64,000 nt of DNA from Ferrimonas sediminicola. GTDB lineage: Bacteria; Pseudomonadota; Gammaproteobacteria; Enterobacterales; Shewanellaceae. A program made the position numbers and the translations under genes. Positions 1 to 8,662 of this stretch are shown one piece after another. Under the pieces are notes generated by a model. The model did no database searches. It was not told the origin of the DNA and saw only the letters and a program-made list of their open reading frames with translations. Positions within the stretch are counted from its first letter, which is position 1; every line of letters starts with the position of its first letter. The DNA lies in contig NZ_SWCI01000005.1 in the NCBI RefSeq assembly GCF_005116715.1, forward strand, positions 186,001 to 250,000, in the 5' to 3' direction.

Positions 1-635
1 CCGTGGCGGCGCTGAAATCGGCGCACCGAGTCCACCAGGCCCGGATCATAGACCTCACCCCGGTCCGGTCCCCGATGGTCGCCAAGCCAGGTCAGCACCT
101 GTCGAACATCGATCACCTGGGGATGTCGCTGTCCCGGTTCAATCAGGGAGTCGGAGGGGAAATCGGGCCAGGGAATCGACTCCAGCCTCATCAAGGCGTC
201 CACCCGGTCACGCGCCCGCAGATAGCGGACCCCCTCGGGAGCCAGCTCCGCCACCCGTTGCCAGATCTCTCCCCGGTGCGCCGCCTTGATCAGCGGGTAC
301 TCCCCCCCCTCCGCCGTCTGCAACAGGAAGGGGGCATCGCCCAGGCCATCCTCGCCCAGGGGGCGTGCACGCAGCTGCTGATTAAAGGCCCGAATCAACT
401 GGAATCCGAGGAACAGCAGCTCATCCCGTTGCTCGGGGGGCAGTCCAGGGTCGATGAGCGCCTGGTGAGCGGAGGAAAGCTGGGGGGAAAGATTGGCGGC
501 GGAGAGAAACGCCAACTGCCGGGTCAACTCGTCGGCGGCCAGCTGTTGGCCACCGGCCTCCTGCCGGGCGGCATGGACCAGCCCCGCCCCCCACAGACAG
601 CAAAGTATCGCTAGCAGACTGAGTCCCCTGACCAA
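1..635 (-). CDS. L,D-transpeptidase, YcbB/LdtD-like (N-terminal part; runs off the left edge)
   Basis: Only about 211 N-terminal residues lie inside the window. Reading the minus strand from a TTG start at 635 gives a signal peptide (MVRGLSLLAILCCLWGAG, then LVHA), a roughly 150-residue alpha-rich region, and a peptidoglycan-binding-like segment (HPQVIDVRQVLTWLG, then DPGLVDSVRRFQRRHG) at the window edge. That order matches the N-terminal half of YcbB-type enzymes, which form 3-3 cross-links in periplasmic peptidoglycan. The catalytic YkuD domain would lie outside the window. The start is chosen because an in-frame TAA lies six codons upstream, no ATG or GTG follows before the signal peptide, and an AAGGGGAG ribosome-binding site sits 6 bases before the TTG. 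Family assignment is by eye; the YcbB class is inferred from the domain order. Confidence 0.72.
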   Translation of the reverse strand, partial: MVRGLSLLAILCCLWGAGLVHAARQEAGGQQLAADELTRQLAFLSAANLSPQLSSAHQALIDPGLPPEQRDELLFLGFQLIRAFNQQLRARPLGEDGLGDAPFLLQTAEGGEYPLIKAAHRGEIWQRVAELAPEGVRYLRARDRVDALMRLESIPWPDFPSDSLIEPGQRHPQVIDVRQVLTWLGDHRGPDRGEVYDPGLVDSVRRFQRRH

Positions 636-835
636 ACCCCACTCCCCTTAGCCGCTCGCTAACCCACGGCATCCGCCTCTCAGTCCCACCCCAGAACCGG
701 GCCGATATTTGCCGCCCCCATTTCGGTAAGTGGGTAGAGATAAGTATGGCAAGCGCTGGAGATCTCATGAAATGCAGAGTGAAAAATGAAGTTGCCGTGA
801 CACACCGCGGTCCCGGAAGCAGGCTGGGACCAGGC

Positions 836-868
836 AAAAAAATGCCCCCGAGAGGAGTCTCTGGGGGC
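836..868 (-). terminator. Rho-independent terminator, minus strand, with no gene directly upstream
   Basis: On the minus strand, GCCCCC/GGGGGC and AGAG/CTCT pair around a 4-base loop (844-868, one bulged G) and are followed by seven T (A tract 836-842 on the plus strand). It lies about 200 bases upstream of the L,D-transpeptidase start and downstream of nothing annotated on that strand. It is therefore either the end of a small RNA or an attenuator in a long leader. Confidence 0.7.
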
Positions 869-1130
869 CAGGGGTTTCAAGGTCAAAACAATCACGAGAG
901 AGCGTGTTGCGATGAAGGCTACTCTACGCCCGTCAGATTGCAGCCAGATGACAATCCAAGCAGCTTGTGGCCCCGACTTCCCCTCGAGATCACCCTGGCG
1001 GAACGCGGTGGGATCCGCGTCGTTCACGGCGGCAACTTTTAATCGCATAAACCTTTATTTTCATAACGTTACCCAAAGTCCGGCCGGGAACGAAAATTCT
1101 CCTCTAATCCATCATCTTTTTCACCGCCGC

Positions 1131-1146
1131 CGTGAGCCAGTTCACA
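1131..1146. promoter_or_regulatory. CRP-like binding site
   Basis: CGTGA, six bases, TCACA: nine of ten core positions agree with the TGTGA-N6-TCACA consensus. The centre lies about 200 bases before the HU start and about 270 bases before the minus-strand terminator, so the likelier target is a minus-strand transcript. Regulation is inferred from sequence match only. Confidence 0.45.
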
Positions 1147-1304
1147 GCAAAGCAGTAACAAACCTCATACACTTCAAAGCGCTTAATGTTCCCAAGCTAG
1201 TCATGTTGCGCTGTCCCTCCCGGGTGGCGCTTTCTTTTGCCCCGCCGTTGACCAAAGGGGCATCAGTTGGTTCCCTCCCCATCGATTCACCAGCCAATTT
1301 CAGG

Positions 1305-1310
1305 TATAAA
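1305..1310 (+). promoter_or_regulatory. Candidate -10 element of the HU-family gene
   Basis: TATAAA lies 30 bases before the ATG. No good -35 is visible at 16-18 bases upstream, so an activator or an alternative promoter is possible. Confidence 0.3.
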
Positions 1311-1340
1311 GCCGCTCCTGCGCATCAACCTGAGAGACCC

Positions 1341-1616
1341 ATGAATCGGAAACAATTGATTCAAACCATGGCGGCCCGCAGCGGCCTGAGCCAAGCCCAG
1401 TGTCAAGCCAGCCTGTCCCAATTGCTGGAGAGCATCGCCCGTGCCCTGCATGAGGGCGAGAAGGTGTACCTGCCTAAACTCGGCGTGTTTGAGGTACGCC
1501 ATCACCTTCCCAAGAGCGGCCGCAATCCGGTCACCGGAGAAACCATAGAGATCCCCTTCCGCTCTAGCGCCGCCTTCCGCCCCAGCGATCCGCTCAAAGC
1601 CGCGCTAAATCCCTAG
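1341..1616 (+). CDS. HU/IHF-family DNA-binding protein
   Basis: This 91-residue protein matches the HU/IHF fold along its whole length. It has an N-terminal helical dimerisation region (MNRKQLIQTMAARSGLS), the KLGVFEVRH beta strand, the GRNPVTGETIEIP arm and the FRPSDPLKAALN C-terminus. Such proteins bend and compact DNA. The arm keeps the R-N-P of HU, but the N-terminal half differs from canonical HupA/HupB (an unusual Cys in helix 2, and LPK before the conserved G). It is therefore probably a divergent third HU rather than the housekeeping one. The ATG at 1341 is chosen because upstream in-frame codons do not continue the family. It is a single gene, convergent with the DUF885 gene. Confidence 0.85.
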   Translation: MNRKQLIQTMAARSGLSQAQCQASLSQLLESIARALHEGEKVYLPKLGVFEVRHHLPKSGRNPVTGETIEIPFRSSAAFRPSDPLKAALNP

Positions 1617-1628
1617 CACACCAAGAAC

Positions 1629-1652
1629 AACGCCGCCCCAGTGGACGGCGTT
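1629..1652. terminator. Hairpin between convergent HU and DUF885 genes
   Basis: AACGCCG and CGGCGTT form a perfect 7-bp stem with a 10-base loop, placed between two convergent stop codons. Neither side has a T run, so it is a weak or Rho-assisted terminator at best. Confidence 0.35.
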
Positions 1653-1665
1653 GATCTCGGTTCGG

Positions 1666-3438
1666 CTACTGCATCAGTTGGCGAATGTATTTCACCGGCG
1701 ACGAACCGTAACTGAGGAAGGTCTCATGGAAGCGCTGAAGGTCAAAGTCTGCCCCCAGCCTGGCCTTCTGCGCCTCCCTAAGATCATAGATCTCCCGGAA
1801 ACCGGCGTAATAGGAGGTCAGCTGTACCTGGCTGAGGGTGGCCCGACGCCACTTCTGCTCTGCCTCCTCCTGCTGCTGGAAGGCACCGTCGACCATGTGG
1901 GTCAGCGCCTGCTCACGGGAGATTCCCTTCACCTGGATCTCGTAGTCCAGGATGGTGTTGGTAATCACCCGCAGGTTCCACTTCCAGTACATCAACCACA
2001 GCTCGGGCTCGAATCCGCCGTAGCCCTGCTCCAGCATCACCCGCTCGGCGTACACCGCCCAACCCTCGACCATGGCGCCGTTGCCAAACAGGCTCTTCAC
2101 CAGACTGGGTGACTCGTTGGAGTAGACCAGCTGAGTGTAGTGACCTGGGATCGCCTCGTGGATATTGAGGATCTGCAAGATCCAGTGGTTGTACTCCCTC
2201 AGGTAGCTCTCCGCCTGCTCGTCGGTCATGCCATCGAGGGGTGTCACGTTGTAGTAGGTGTTGGCTTGCTTGTCGTAGGGACCGGGGGCGGAGATGGACG
2301 CGCCGGCAAACCCCCTCATATAGGCGGGGGTTTCACGCACTACCAGGGGCTTGGTGGGATCCAGGGTCACCAGTTGGGTCTCGTTGACGAACTGCACCAG
2401 CTCGGGGATCTGCTTGCGCACCTCGGAGACAAACTCCTGCCGCTTCACATGGCGGGCGGAGAGATGATCCACCAGCTCCCGCACCGCCTCGAGATCGTCC
2501 ATCGGCATGCCTCGACCGGGGAAATACTTGGGCCACAGCTGCTGGGTGATGGTGATCATCTGCTTCTGGGCCTGATCCCGGTCCGCCAGCGCCTTCTCAT
2601 ACAGCTGGCGGGCGGTCATCCCCGCCTGGATATCCAGGGCAAACTTCTCCTCGTACAGGGTCTCGCCGATGCGGAAGGAGCGGGGCGTCCCCTGCCTGAG
2701 CTGGGCCACCAGGGTCTCCAGCCAGCCGATGTGGCTCTGAATTGCCTGCTTGGTGACATAGAAACGTTCCTGGAACAGCATCTTGTCGGCATCACTCAGG
2801 CCAGAGCCCATCGCCTGGTCCAGCATGGCATCGGAGAAGACGCTCAGCGCCCCCCGATTCTGCAGCAGCGCCAGCTCGGTGTGCTCCAGGGTGGGGTTGT
2901 CGATGTTCTCCCGGGCGACCCGATAATACTCCGGCACCCCCTCCATCCGCCCCAGCACCGCCTTGAGACGGGTTTCCAGAGGCGCGTAGGGCTCGTTCAT
3001 CAGCCGGGCAAAGGGGCCGGCCACGTTGTAGTTGGCCGGGTTCCACTGCCAGGATTTGAATCTGGTGTTTTCCCACTCCATCTTGTCCAGCACATTGGTG
3101 ATCAGCGCCAGATCGATGCGGGCGGCGGCGGTCATCTCCACCTGCTGGAAAGGCGCCAGCCGCGACCGCCACCTGGCCACAAACTTGGCGTCCCGGCTGC
3201 GGCTGTCACCATCGGGAATCACCAACTGGTCGGCATAGTCATAGAAGCCGGAGTAAAGGGCCCAGGTAGGGGCATGACGCCACAGGTCCTCCACGAAAGA
3301 CTGACTGACGACAGCAAACTTTTGAGCCTGGCACTGGGCCAGACAGGGGGGCGGGGTCAACTCGGCGGAGGAGTGGCTCTGGCAGCCTGCCAGCCCCAGT
3401 GAGGCCAGCAGTGCCAGGGCGGCAACTTGGGTTTTCAT
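1666..3438 (-). CDS. DUF885 family metallopeptidase-like lipoprotein
   Basis: This 590-residue protein begins with a lipoprotein signal (ALLASLGLAGC, lipobox LAGC), so the mature chain should be membrane anchored on the periplasmic side. The body is the DUF885 fold. The conserved HEAIPGHY stands near residues 427-434 (an HExxPGH variant of the zinc motif), and the downstream glutamate motif EGWAVYAE near 460. The family is assumed to be zinc peptidase-like, but most members have no proven substrate. The family normally spans 550-620 residues, so the gene looks intact. It is transcribed alone, 58 bases after msrQ, and separated from it by a terminator. Confidence 0.85.
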   Translation of the reverse strand: MKTQVAALALLASLGLAGCQSHSSAELTPPPCLAQCQAQKFAVVSQSFVEDLWRHAPTWALYSGFYDYADQLVIPDGDSRSRDAKFVARWRSRLAPFQQVEMTAAARIDLALITNVLDKMEWENTRFKSWQWNPANYNVAGPFARLMNEPYAPLETRLKAVLGRMEGVPEYYRVARENIDNPTLEHTELALLQNRGALSVFSDAMLDQAMGSGLSDADKMLFQERFYVTKQAIQSHIGWLETLVAQLRQGTPRSFRIGETLYEEKFALDIQAGMTARQLYEKALADRDQAQKQMITITQQLWPKYFPGRGMPMDDLEAVRELVDHLSARHVKRQEFVSEVRKQIPELVQFVNETQLVTLDPTKPLVVRETPAYMRGFAGASISAPGPYDKQANTYYNVTPLDGMTDEQAESYLREYNHWILQILNIHEAIPGHYTQLVYSNESPSLVKSLFGNGAMVEGWAVYAERVMLEQGYGGFEPELWLMYWKWNLRVITNTILDYEIQVKGISREQALTHMVDGAFQQQEEAEQKWRRATLSQVQLTSYYAGFREIYDLREAQKARLGADFDLQRFHETFLSYGSSPVKYIRQLMQ

Positions 3439-3480
3439 GGTTCACTTCCCTGATGGTTTGGGTTGAGGCAAGTAAACCAG

Positions 3481-3505
3481 AAAAGCGGGGCCGCTGTCAG
3501 CCCCG
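3481..3505 (-). terminator. Rho-independent terminator of msrPQ
   Basis: On the minus strand CGGGGC/GCCCCG closes an 8-base loop and is followed by CTTTTC. The hairpin contains the msrQ stop codon. It separates msrPQ from the DUF885 gene. Confidence 0.6.
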
Positions 3506-4132
3506 GTTTAAGCCGCGGTTAAAGCTGGTAACAATTTGTTGGTAAAACACAATTCGCTTGCGGCGCCAGGCCAGCAATCCCAGGCACAATGACAGATAGA
3601 GCGCCGGCTCATACCAGCCGGATTTGACCGACCACCAGAAGTGCACCGGTGCCAGCACCGCTGCCAGGTACACCCAGTCATGCAGTTGCTGCCAGCGACG
3701 CCCCAGGCGGCGCTGCATGGCGCCGGGGGAGGTCGCCGCCATGGCGGACAGGATCAGCAGGGTCGCCATCCCCACCAGGATGTAGGGGCGCTTGACGATC
3801 TCCCCCAGAAGTAGGGCCACGTCCCCCAGCAGGTCCAGCCCCAGAAAGGCCGCCACATGCAGCAGGGCGTAGACAAAGGCCCACAGGCCGATGAGCCGGC
3901 GCACCCGCATCAGCCCTCCCATCTGCAGCCCCTTGGCCAGGGGCGACACCAGCAGGCTGAGCATCAGGCCGTGGAGCGCCCCCATGCCGAGGAAGTGGAT
4001 CACGTATTGCACCGGGTCGCCGCCGGCGGCGCCGCTCTGCACCGACAGCCACAGGTAGGCCAGCGGCAGGATGAAACCGAGATGCAACAGTGTCTTAAGG
4101 GCCAGAATCCGGCCTTGGGTCAGTCTCATCAA
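3497..4132 (-). CDS. msrQ: MsrQ, heme-binding membrane subunit of the periplasmic methionine sulfoxide reductase
   Basis: This 211-residue integral membrane protein has about six hydrophobic helices and the heme-ligand histidines of the family (LLHLGF near the N-terminus, [13 protein letters not shown], and [19 protein letters not shown]). MsrQ takes electrons from the quinone pool or a flavin reductase and passes them to MsrP. Its ATG overlaps the msrP stop by four bases (ATGA), which shows translational coupling with the partner it serves. Length and topology agree with Escherichia coli MsrQ (formerly YedZ). Confidence 0.93.
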   Translation of the reverse strand: MMRLTQGRILALKTLLHLGFILPLAYLWLSVQSGAAGGDPVQYVIHFLGMGALHGLMLSLLVSPLAKGLQMGGLMRVRRLIGLWAFVYALLHVAAFLGLDLLGDVALLLGEIVKRPYILVGMATLLILSAMAATSPGAMQRRLGRRWQQLHDWVYLAAVLAPVHFWWSVKSGWYEPALYLSLCLGLLAWRRKRIVFYQQIVTSFNRGLNRG

Positions 4133-5157
4133 TACCAGCGCCTCAGATCCAGATCGGTGTACATCTGGGCCACCAACTCTCCGTAGCCATTGAACATCTC
4201 GGTGGGGATCCGCTTGGCCGAGAGCAGGCCTCCGGCACCGATGCGCCGTTCGCTGGCCTGGGACCAGCGGGGATGGTCCACCCCGGGGTTGACATTGGCG
4301 TAGAAGCCGTACTCATGGCTGGCCAGAAGGTTCCAGGTGGTCGGCGGCATCCTCTCCACCAGCTTGATGCGCACTATGGACTTGATGCTCTTGAAACCAT
4401 ATTTCCAGGGCACCACCAGCCGGATGGGGGCACCGTTTTGCGGCGGCAGGGTTCGGCCGTAGAGTCCCACCGAGACCAGGGTCAGAGGGTTCATCGCCTC
4501 GTCCATCCGCAGCCCCTCCACATAGGGGTAATCGATGCCGCCACCGACAAACCGCGACGCCTGACCCGGCATCTGTTTGGGATCGTATAGGGTCTCGAAC
4601 GCCACGTACCTGGCCCGGCTGTTGGGATCGGCTCGTTTGACCAGCTCAGCCAGGGGAAAGCCCAACCAGGGAATGACCATCGACCAGGCTTCCACGCAGC
4701 GCAGGCGGTAGACCCGCTCCTCCAGCGGCATGGCGTTGATCAGCTCATCCACATCCAGGGTCAGCGGGTGATTCACCTCCCCGTCAATGGTCAGAGTCCA
4801 GGGGGCGGTCTTCAGTCCCTGAGCGTTTTTGACCGGATCGGTCTTGCTGGTGCCGAACTCGTAGAAGTTATTGTGGGTGAGGATCTTCTCCTCTGGAGTC
4901 AGCTCGTCGCCGATGCCGTAGTTGCGGCTGACGTCGAAAGCGAGATCACGGCGGGGCGCCAACTCGACCGTGTCCCGATCCGGCGTCAGCCAATCCAGCA
5001 GACCGGCCTGCACATTCAGGGGCAGACTGGCGCTGATCGCCCCCAGACCCAGGGCCTTGGCAATCTGCCGCCGTGCCCTGAACACCTCCTCCGGGGTGAC
5101 CTCACTCGCTCTGTGCTTATCCCACGCTTTTCGGGCTAGATACCTCATCCATTCCAT
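4129..5157 (-). CDS. msrP: MsrP, periplasmic molybdopterin-dependent methionine sulfoxide reductase
   Basis: This 342-residue protein has a twin-arginine type leader ([20 protein letters not shown]) and an oxidoreductase molybdopterin domain. The cysteine that binds molybdenum sits in [14 protein letters not shown], and the segments [28 protein letters not shown] and PPTTWNL are almost identical to E. coli MsrP (YedY). It repairs oxidised methionines in envelope proteins using electrons from MsrQ, which is encoded immediately downstream. It is exported folded through Tat. It heads the two-gene operon and diverges from rmuC. Confidence 0.95.
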   Translation of the reverse strand: MEWMRYLARKAWDKHRASEVTPEEVFRARRQIAKALGLGAISASLPLNVQAGLLDWLTPDRDTVELAPRRDLAFDVSRNYGIGDELTPEEKILTHNNFYEFGTSKTDPVKNAQGLKTAPWTLTIDGEVNHPLTLDVDELINAMPLEERVYRLRCVEAWSMVIPWLGFPLAELVKRADPNSRARYVAFETLYDPKQMPGQASRFVGGGIDYPYVEGLRMDEAMNPLTLVSVGLYGRTLPPQNGAPIRLVVPWKYGFKSIKSIVRIKLVERMPPTTWNLLASHEYGFYANVNPGVDHPRWSQASERRIGAGGLLSAKRIPTEMFNGYGELVAQMYTDLDLRRWY

Positions 5158-5339
5158 TCCTCTGGCCTGTCCGTTACCTGTTAAGACCCCGGCAAGGGCG
5201 GTTTCATTTCATCCGACTGAACGGTTTCGGCAGAAAAATCATCAACCGGCGGCTTTTACACCGCTTGAGTCCCTCCCCCTTGATAGCGCCACAACTGGGT
5301 GCCACCCTAGTCCTAATTCCCCTAGAGATGCTGACTGAC

Positions 5340-6659
5340 ATGACCCTTGACCCCCTTAATCTCGGCCTTCTGGCCCTGACCGCCCTGCTTTCCCTGATAC
5401 TGGGCTGGGTACTGCAGGGCGCGCCTCGACGCCGTGCCGAACAGGATGCCACCGCCCTGGAGGTGACCGCCGCCAACCAGAGAGAGCAGATTGACAAGCT
5501 GGAGGAGCAACTGGCGCGACGGGATCGCAGCCTCAATGAGCTCCATGGCGCCCTGGCCCAGAGCCGCGCCCGCGAAGAGGGCGTCCGCCAGCAGCTGCAG
5601 CAGGCCCAGCAGAGCGAAAAGCGCCTGAGCCTGGAGTTTGAAAACCTGGCCAACCGCATCTTCGACAGCCAGAGCAGGCGCCTGAGCGAAGCCAACCAGA
5701 GCCAGCTGGGGGCCGTGCTCACCCCGCTGCAGCAGCAGCTGGACGGATTTCGCAAGCAGGTTCAAGAGAGCTACACCAGCGAAACCCGGGAGCGCTTTGC
5801 CCTGAAACACCAGTTGGAGGATCTCAAGGCCCTCAACCTGAGGATGAGCGAAGACGCCCTCAACCTGACCCGGGCCCTGAAGGGGGACAACAAGGCGATG
5901 GGCAACTGGGGCGAGGTGGTGCTGGCCCGTCTGCTCAGTCAAAGCGGCCTTCGGCAGGGGCACGAATACGACACCCAGGCCGCCCTCAAGCAGGAGGATG
6001 GCAAACGCTATCAGCCGGACGTAGTGGTCCACCTGCCCGACGACAAGGATGTGGTGATCGACTCCAAGGTCTCCCTGGTCGGTTATGAGCGTTTCTTCAA
6101 TGCCGAGGATCCGGCTGACCGGGACCAGGGGATGCGTGAACACCTTGCCAGCATCCGTGGCCACATCAAGGGTCTGGCGGAGAAGGACTATCACAAGCTT
6201 CAGGGAATCCGCACCCTAGACTATGTGCTGATGTTTATCCCGGTGGAGCCCGCCTTTATCTGCGCCATCGAAGCGGACCCGGATCTGGTGAATTTTGCCC
6301 TGGAGCGGAACATTCTGCTCACCAGCCCCACTAACCTGATGGTGGCCCTGCGCACCATCAACAACCTGTGGCGATTTGAGCACCAGAGCCGCAACGCCCA
6401 GGAGATCGCCGCCCAGGCGGGGAAGATCTACGACAAGCTGGTGGGCTTCTCCGACGACCTGCTCAAAGTGGGCCGCGCCCTGGAGACCGCCCAGGGGAGC
6501 TACGAGAGGGCGGTGAACAAGTTCTCCACCGGTCGGGGCAACCTGCTGCGACAGGCGGAGCAGATGAAACAGCTTGGTGCCACCACCAGCAAGCAGCCCC
6601 AGGCGGTGCTGCTGGAGGAGGCGCTGAACCCGACACTGGATGAGACGGCGGGTCGCTGA
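5340..6659 (+). CDS. rmuC: RmuC, DNA recombination protein
   Basis: About 440 residues: an N-terminal membrane anchor (LGLLALTALLSLILGWVLQ), a long coiled coil with many Gln, Glu, Arg and Leu (about residues 30-150), then the RmuC nuclease-like domain with KGDNKAMGNWGEVVLARLL, VVIDSKVSLVGYERF and YVLMFIPVEPAF. RmuC limits DNA inversions at short inverted repeats; its biochemical activity is not fully settled. I place the start at the ATG at 5340, directly before the anchor. An ATG at 5328 in the same frame is equally possible, because neither has a strong ribosome-binding site. It diverges from msrP. Confidence 0.9.
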   Translation: MTLDPLNLGLLALTALLSLILGWVLQGAPRRRAEQDATALEVTAANQREQIDKLEEQLARRDRSLNELHGALAQSRAREEGVRQQLQQAQQSEKRLSLEFENLANRIFDSQSRRLSEANQSQLGAVLTPLQQQLDGFRKQVQESYTSETRERFALKHQLEDLKALNLRMSEDALNLTRALKGDNKAMGNWGEVVLARLLSQSGLRQGHEYDTQAALKQEDGKRYQPDVVVHLPDDKDVVIDSKVSLVGYERFFNAEDPADRDQGMREHLASIRGHIKGLAEKDYHKLQGIRTLDYVLMFIPVEPAFICAIEADPDLVNFALERNILLTSPTNLMVALRTINNLWRFEHQSRNAQEIAAQAGKIYDKLVGFSDDLLKVGRALETAQGSYERAVNKFSTGRGNLLRQAEQMKQLGATTSKQPQAVLLEEALNPTLDETAGR

Positions 6660-6697
6660 TCCGCCCTCCGTCCTATGCGATACTGGAGGGACGAAAG

Positions 6698-8590
6698 ATG
6701 GGTTGGAGCGCCCGCTCGCTGATACTGATTGTGACTCTGATTGGCGCCCAAGCCTGGGCTCAGAGCGGCCAGAGGCTGGCGTTTGAACAGGCGATGGATG
6801 CCATTGAGTCCGGCGACCAGGCCCAGTATCACCTGCTGCGGAAACGGCTCAAGGGCTACCCCCTGACCCCCTACCTGGAGTTCGAGTACCGCACCACCCA
6901 GATCGACCGGCTGACCACCCAGCAGGCGGTGGAGATCCTCACCTCGCTCAGCGATACCCCTCTCTACGACAGTTTTAAGCACCGTTTCCTGATGCAGGCG
7001 GGCAAGAGGAAGCGATGGCAAAGCTTCGTGGACATCAGTCCGCAGCCTCCCCGTAACACCGATCTCAGGTGCTACTACTACCGGGCCCAACTGGCCCTGG
7101 GCAACACCGATCTGGCCTGGGCCGGCACCGACCGGCTGTGGCTGACCCCGAGGAGCCTGCCGGAAGCGTGCACCCCTCTGCTGACCGCCTGGCGCAAAGC
7201 GGGAAGACGGAGCAACGACCTGATCTGGCAACGCATGCTGCTGACCTTCGACGCCGGCCAGGGGCAGCGCCTGGCCTATCTGAACACCCTGCTCAAGGGG
7301 GAGTGGAAGCGCCGAGGGGAGCGGCTGGTTCGCCTCTACCGCGCCCCCAGAGAGGTGCGCAGCCAGGGCGTCATCAAGCGCCACCCTCAGCAGGCGCCGC
7401 AGATGGCGGCGCTGGCCCTTCGGCGTCTGGCCCGTCAGGACCCCGGCTACGCCCTCAAGCAATACCACAGGTGGCAGGGGCAACTGGGCGAACAGGAGGC
7501 CGAGGTACGCCGGAACCTCCTCCGCCGCGCCCTGGCGGACAACCTCTGGACCCCGGCGCTGGCTGCGCTGATGGAACAGTACCCAGAGGACGACCTGATC
7601 ATCCAGCGAACCCGTCAGTTGATCGGTAACAGCGACTGGGCGCAGATCAACCTGTGGCTCTCCCGCATCCAGGAGGTGGAAGCGGACGACTGGCGTTACT
7701 GGCGGGCCCGGGCGCTGGAGGAGTTGGGCCTCGAACAGGAGGCGATGGCCGCCTACCGCGAACTGGCCGGCGAACGCAGCTACTACGGCTTCCTGGTGGC
7801 TCAGCGCCTGGGACAGCCCTACCGGCTCAACAGCGCCCTGCCCTCGCCCGCAGCCGAAACCCGCCGACGGGTGGGCCGGCTGCCGGCCCTGGCCCGCATC
7901 ACCGAACTGATGGCCCTGGAGCGTCTGAGTGACGCCCGCGAAGAGTGGCGCTGGCAACTGCTCAGGCTCAACCGGGAGGAGCAGCACGCCCTCACCGCCC
8001 TGGCCAATGCCCGTCACTGGCACTTCCTCACCGTCCAGGGCACCATCGCCACCAGGAGCTGGGACGCCATCCCCTGGCGCTTCCCCGCCGCCTACAGCGA
8101 CGAGTTCAACACCCAGGGCAAACGCTGGCAACTCGACCCTGCCCTGCTGCGGGCGATCGCCCGTCGGGAGAGCGCCCTCTACCCCAGGGCCCGCTCCGGG
8201 GCCAACGCCTACGGGCTGATGCAGCTGCTTCCCGCCACCGCCAAGGAGACCGCCCGGCGGATCGGCGCCGACTACACCGGACGCAGCCAGCTGTACGAAC
8301 CCGGCTACAACATCCGCCTGGGCAGCGCCTACATCAACCAGCTGCTGGAGCGTTACCAGGGCAACCGCATCCTGGCCACCGCCGCCTACAACGCCGGCCC
8401 CCACCGGGTCAGCCGCTGGCTGAAGCGCTCCGACGGCGGCCTCTCCCCGGAACAGTGGGTGGAGACTATTCCCTTCAGGGAGACCCGGGACTACGTCAAG
8501 GCGGTACTGAGCTACCAGTTGATCTATAACGATCTTCTCGGCACCCCCTCGACGCTGCTGTCCGAGGAGGAACTGACGCGCCGCTATTGA
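6698..8590 (+). CDS. slt: Soluble lytic murein transglycosylase, Slt70-like
   Basis: 630 residues, close to the 645 of E. coli Slt70. A signal peptide (RSLILIVTLIGAQAWA) sends it to the periplasm. A long superhelical alpha U-domain (to about residue 440) precedes the catalytic lysozyme-like domain. The catalytic glutamate is Glu491 in AIARRESALYPRA, followed by GLMQLLPATAK and TAAYNAGPHRVSRWL. The enzyme cleaves the MurNAc-GlcNAc bond and leaves 1,6-anhydro-muropeptides. GGAGGG lies 7 bases before the ATG and could pair with CCCTCC upstream, hinting at mild translational control. Confidence 0.94.
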   Translation: MGWSARSLILIVTLIGAQAWAQSGQRLAFEQAMDAIESGDQAQYHLLRKRLKGYPLTPYLEFEYRTTQIDRLTTQQAVEILTSLSDTPLYDSFKHRFLMQAGKRKRWQSFVDISPQPPRNTDLRCYYYRAQLALGNTDLAWAGTDRLWLTPRSLPEACTPLLTAWRKAGRRSNDLIWQRMLLTFDAGQGQRLAYLNTLLKGEWKRRGERLVRLYRAPREVRSQGVIKRHPQQAPQMAALALRRLARQDPGYALKQYHRWQGQLGEQEAEVRRNLLRRALADNLWTPALAALMEQYPEDDLIIQRTRQLIGNSDWAQINLWLSRIQEVEADDWRYWRARALEELGLEQEAMAAYRELAGERSYYGFLVAQRLGQPYRLNSALPSPAAETRRRVGRLPALARITELMALERLSDAREEWRWQLLRLNREEQHALTALANARHWHFLTVQGTIATRSWDAIPWRFPAAYSDEFNTQGKRWQLDPALLRAIARRESALYPRARSGANAYGLMQLLPATAKETARRIGADYTGRSQLYEPGYNIRLGSAYINQLLERYQGNRILATAAYNAGPHRVSRWLKRSDGGLSPEQWVETIPFRETRDYVKAVLSYQLIYNDLLGTPSTLLSEEELTRRY

Positions 8591-8602
8591 GCCCAAGCCA
8601 CC

Positions 8603-8620
8603 GCCACGGCCAACCGTGGC
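8603..8620 (+). other. Hairpin between slt and the MoxR operon
   Basis: GCCACGG, loop CCAA, CCGTGGC. No T run follows, so termination is uncertain. It marks the boundary of the moxR-DUF58-tgpA unit, whose own start follows 43 bases later. Confidence 0.3.
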
Positions 8621-8662
8621 CTCGACTATCCTTGAAACTGTGGCAACCTCAAGGAGCGCGAG

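Larger units (their letters stand above)
869..1340. other. Intergenic region between the L,D-transpeptidase and the HU gene
   Basis: With the terminator above, this makes a 705-base gap between two divergent genes. ORFs in it are short, have poor ribosome-binding sites and resemble no protein. It holds a CRP-like site at 1131-1146, AT-rich stretches near 1040-1070 on which a minus-strand promoter could sit, and the HU promoter region at its right end. I see no protein-coding gene. Confidence 0.5.

Noticed and set aside
912-1340. A long N-terminal extension of the HU-family gene
   Set aside because: HU proteins are about 90 residues; the extension is composed of intergenic DNA with a promoter-like element.
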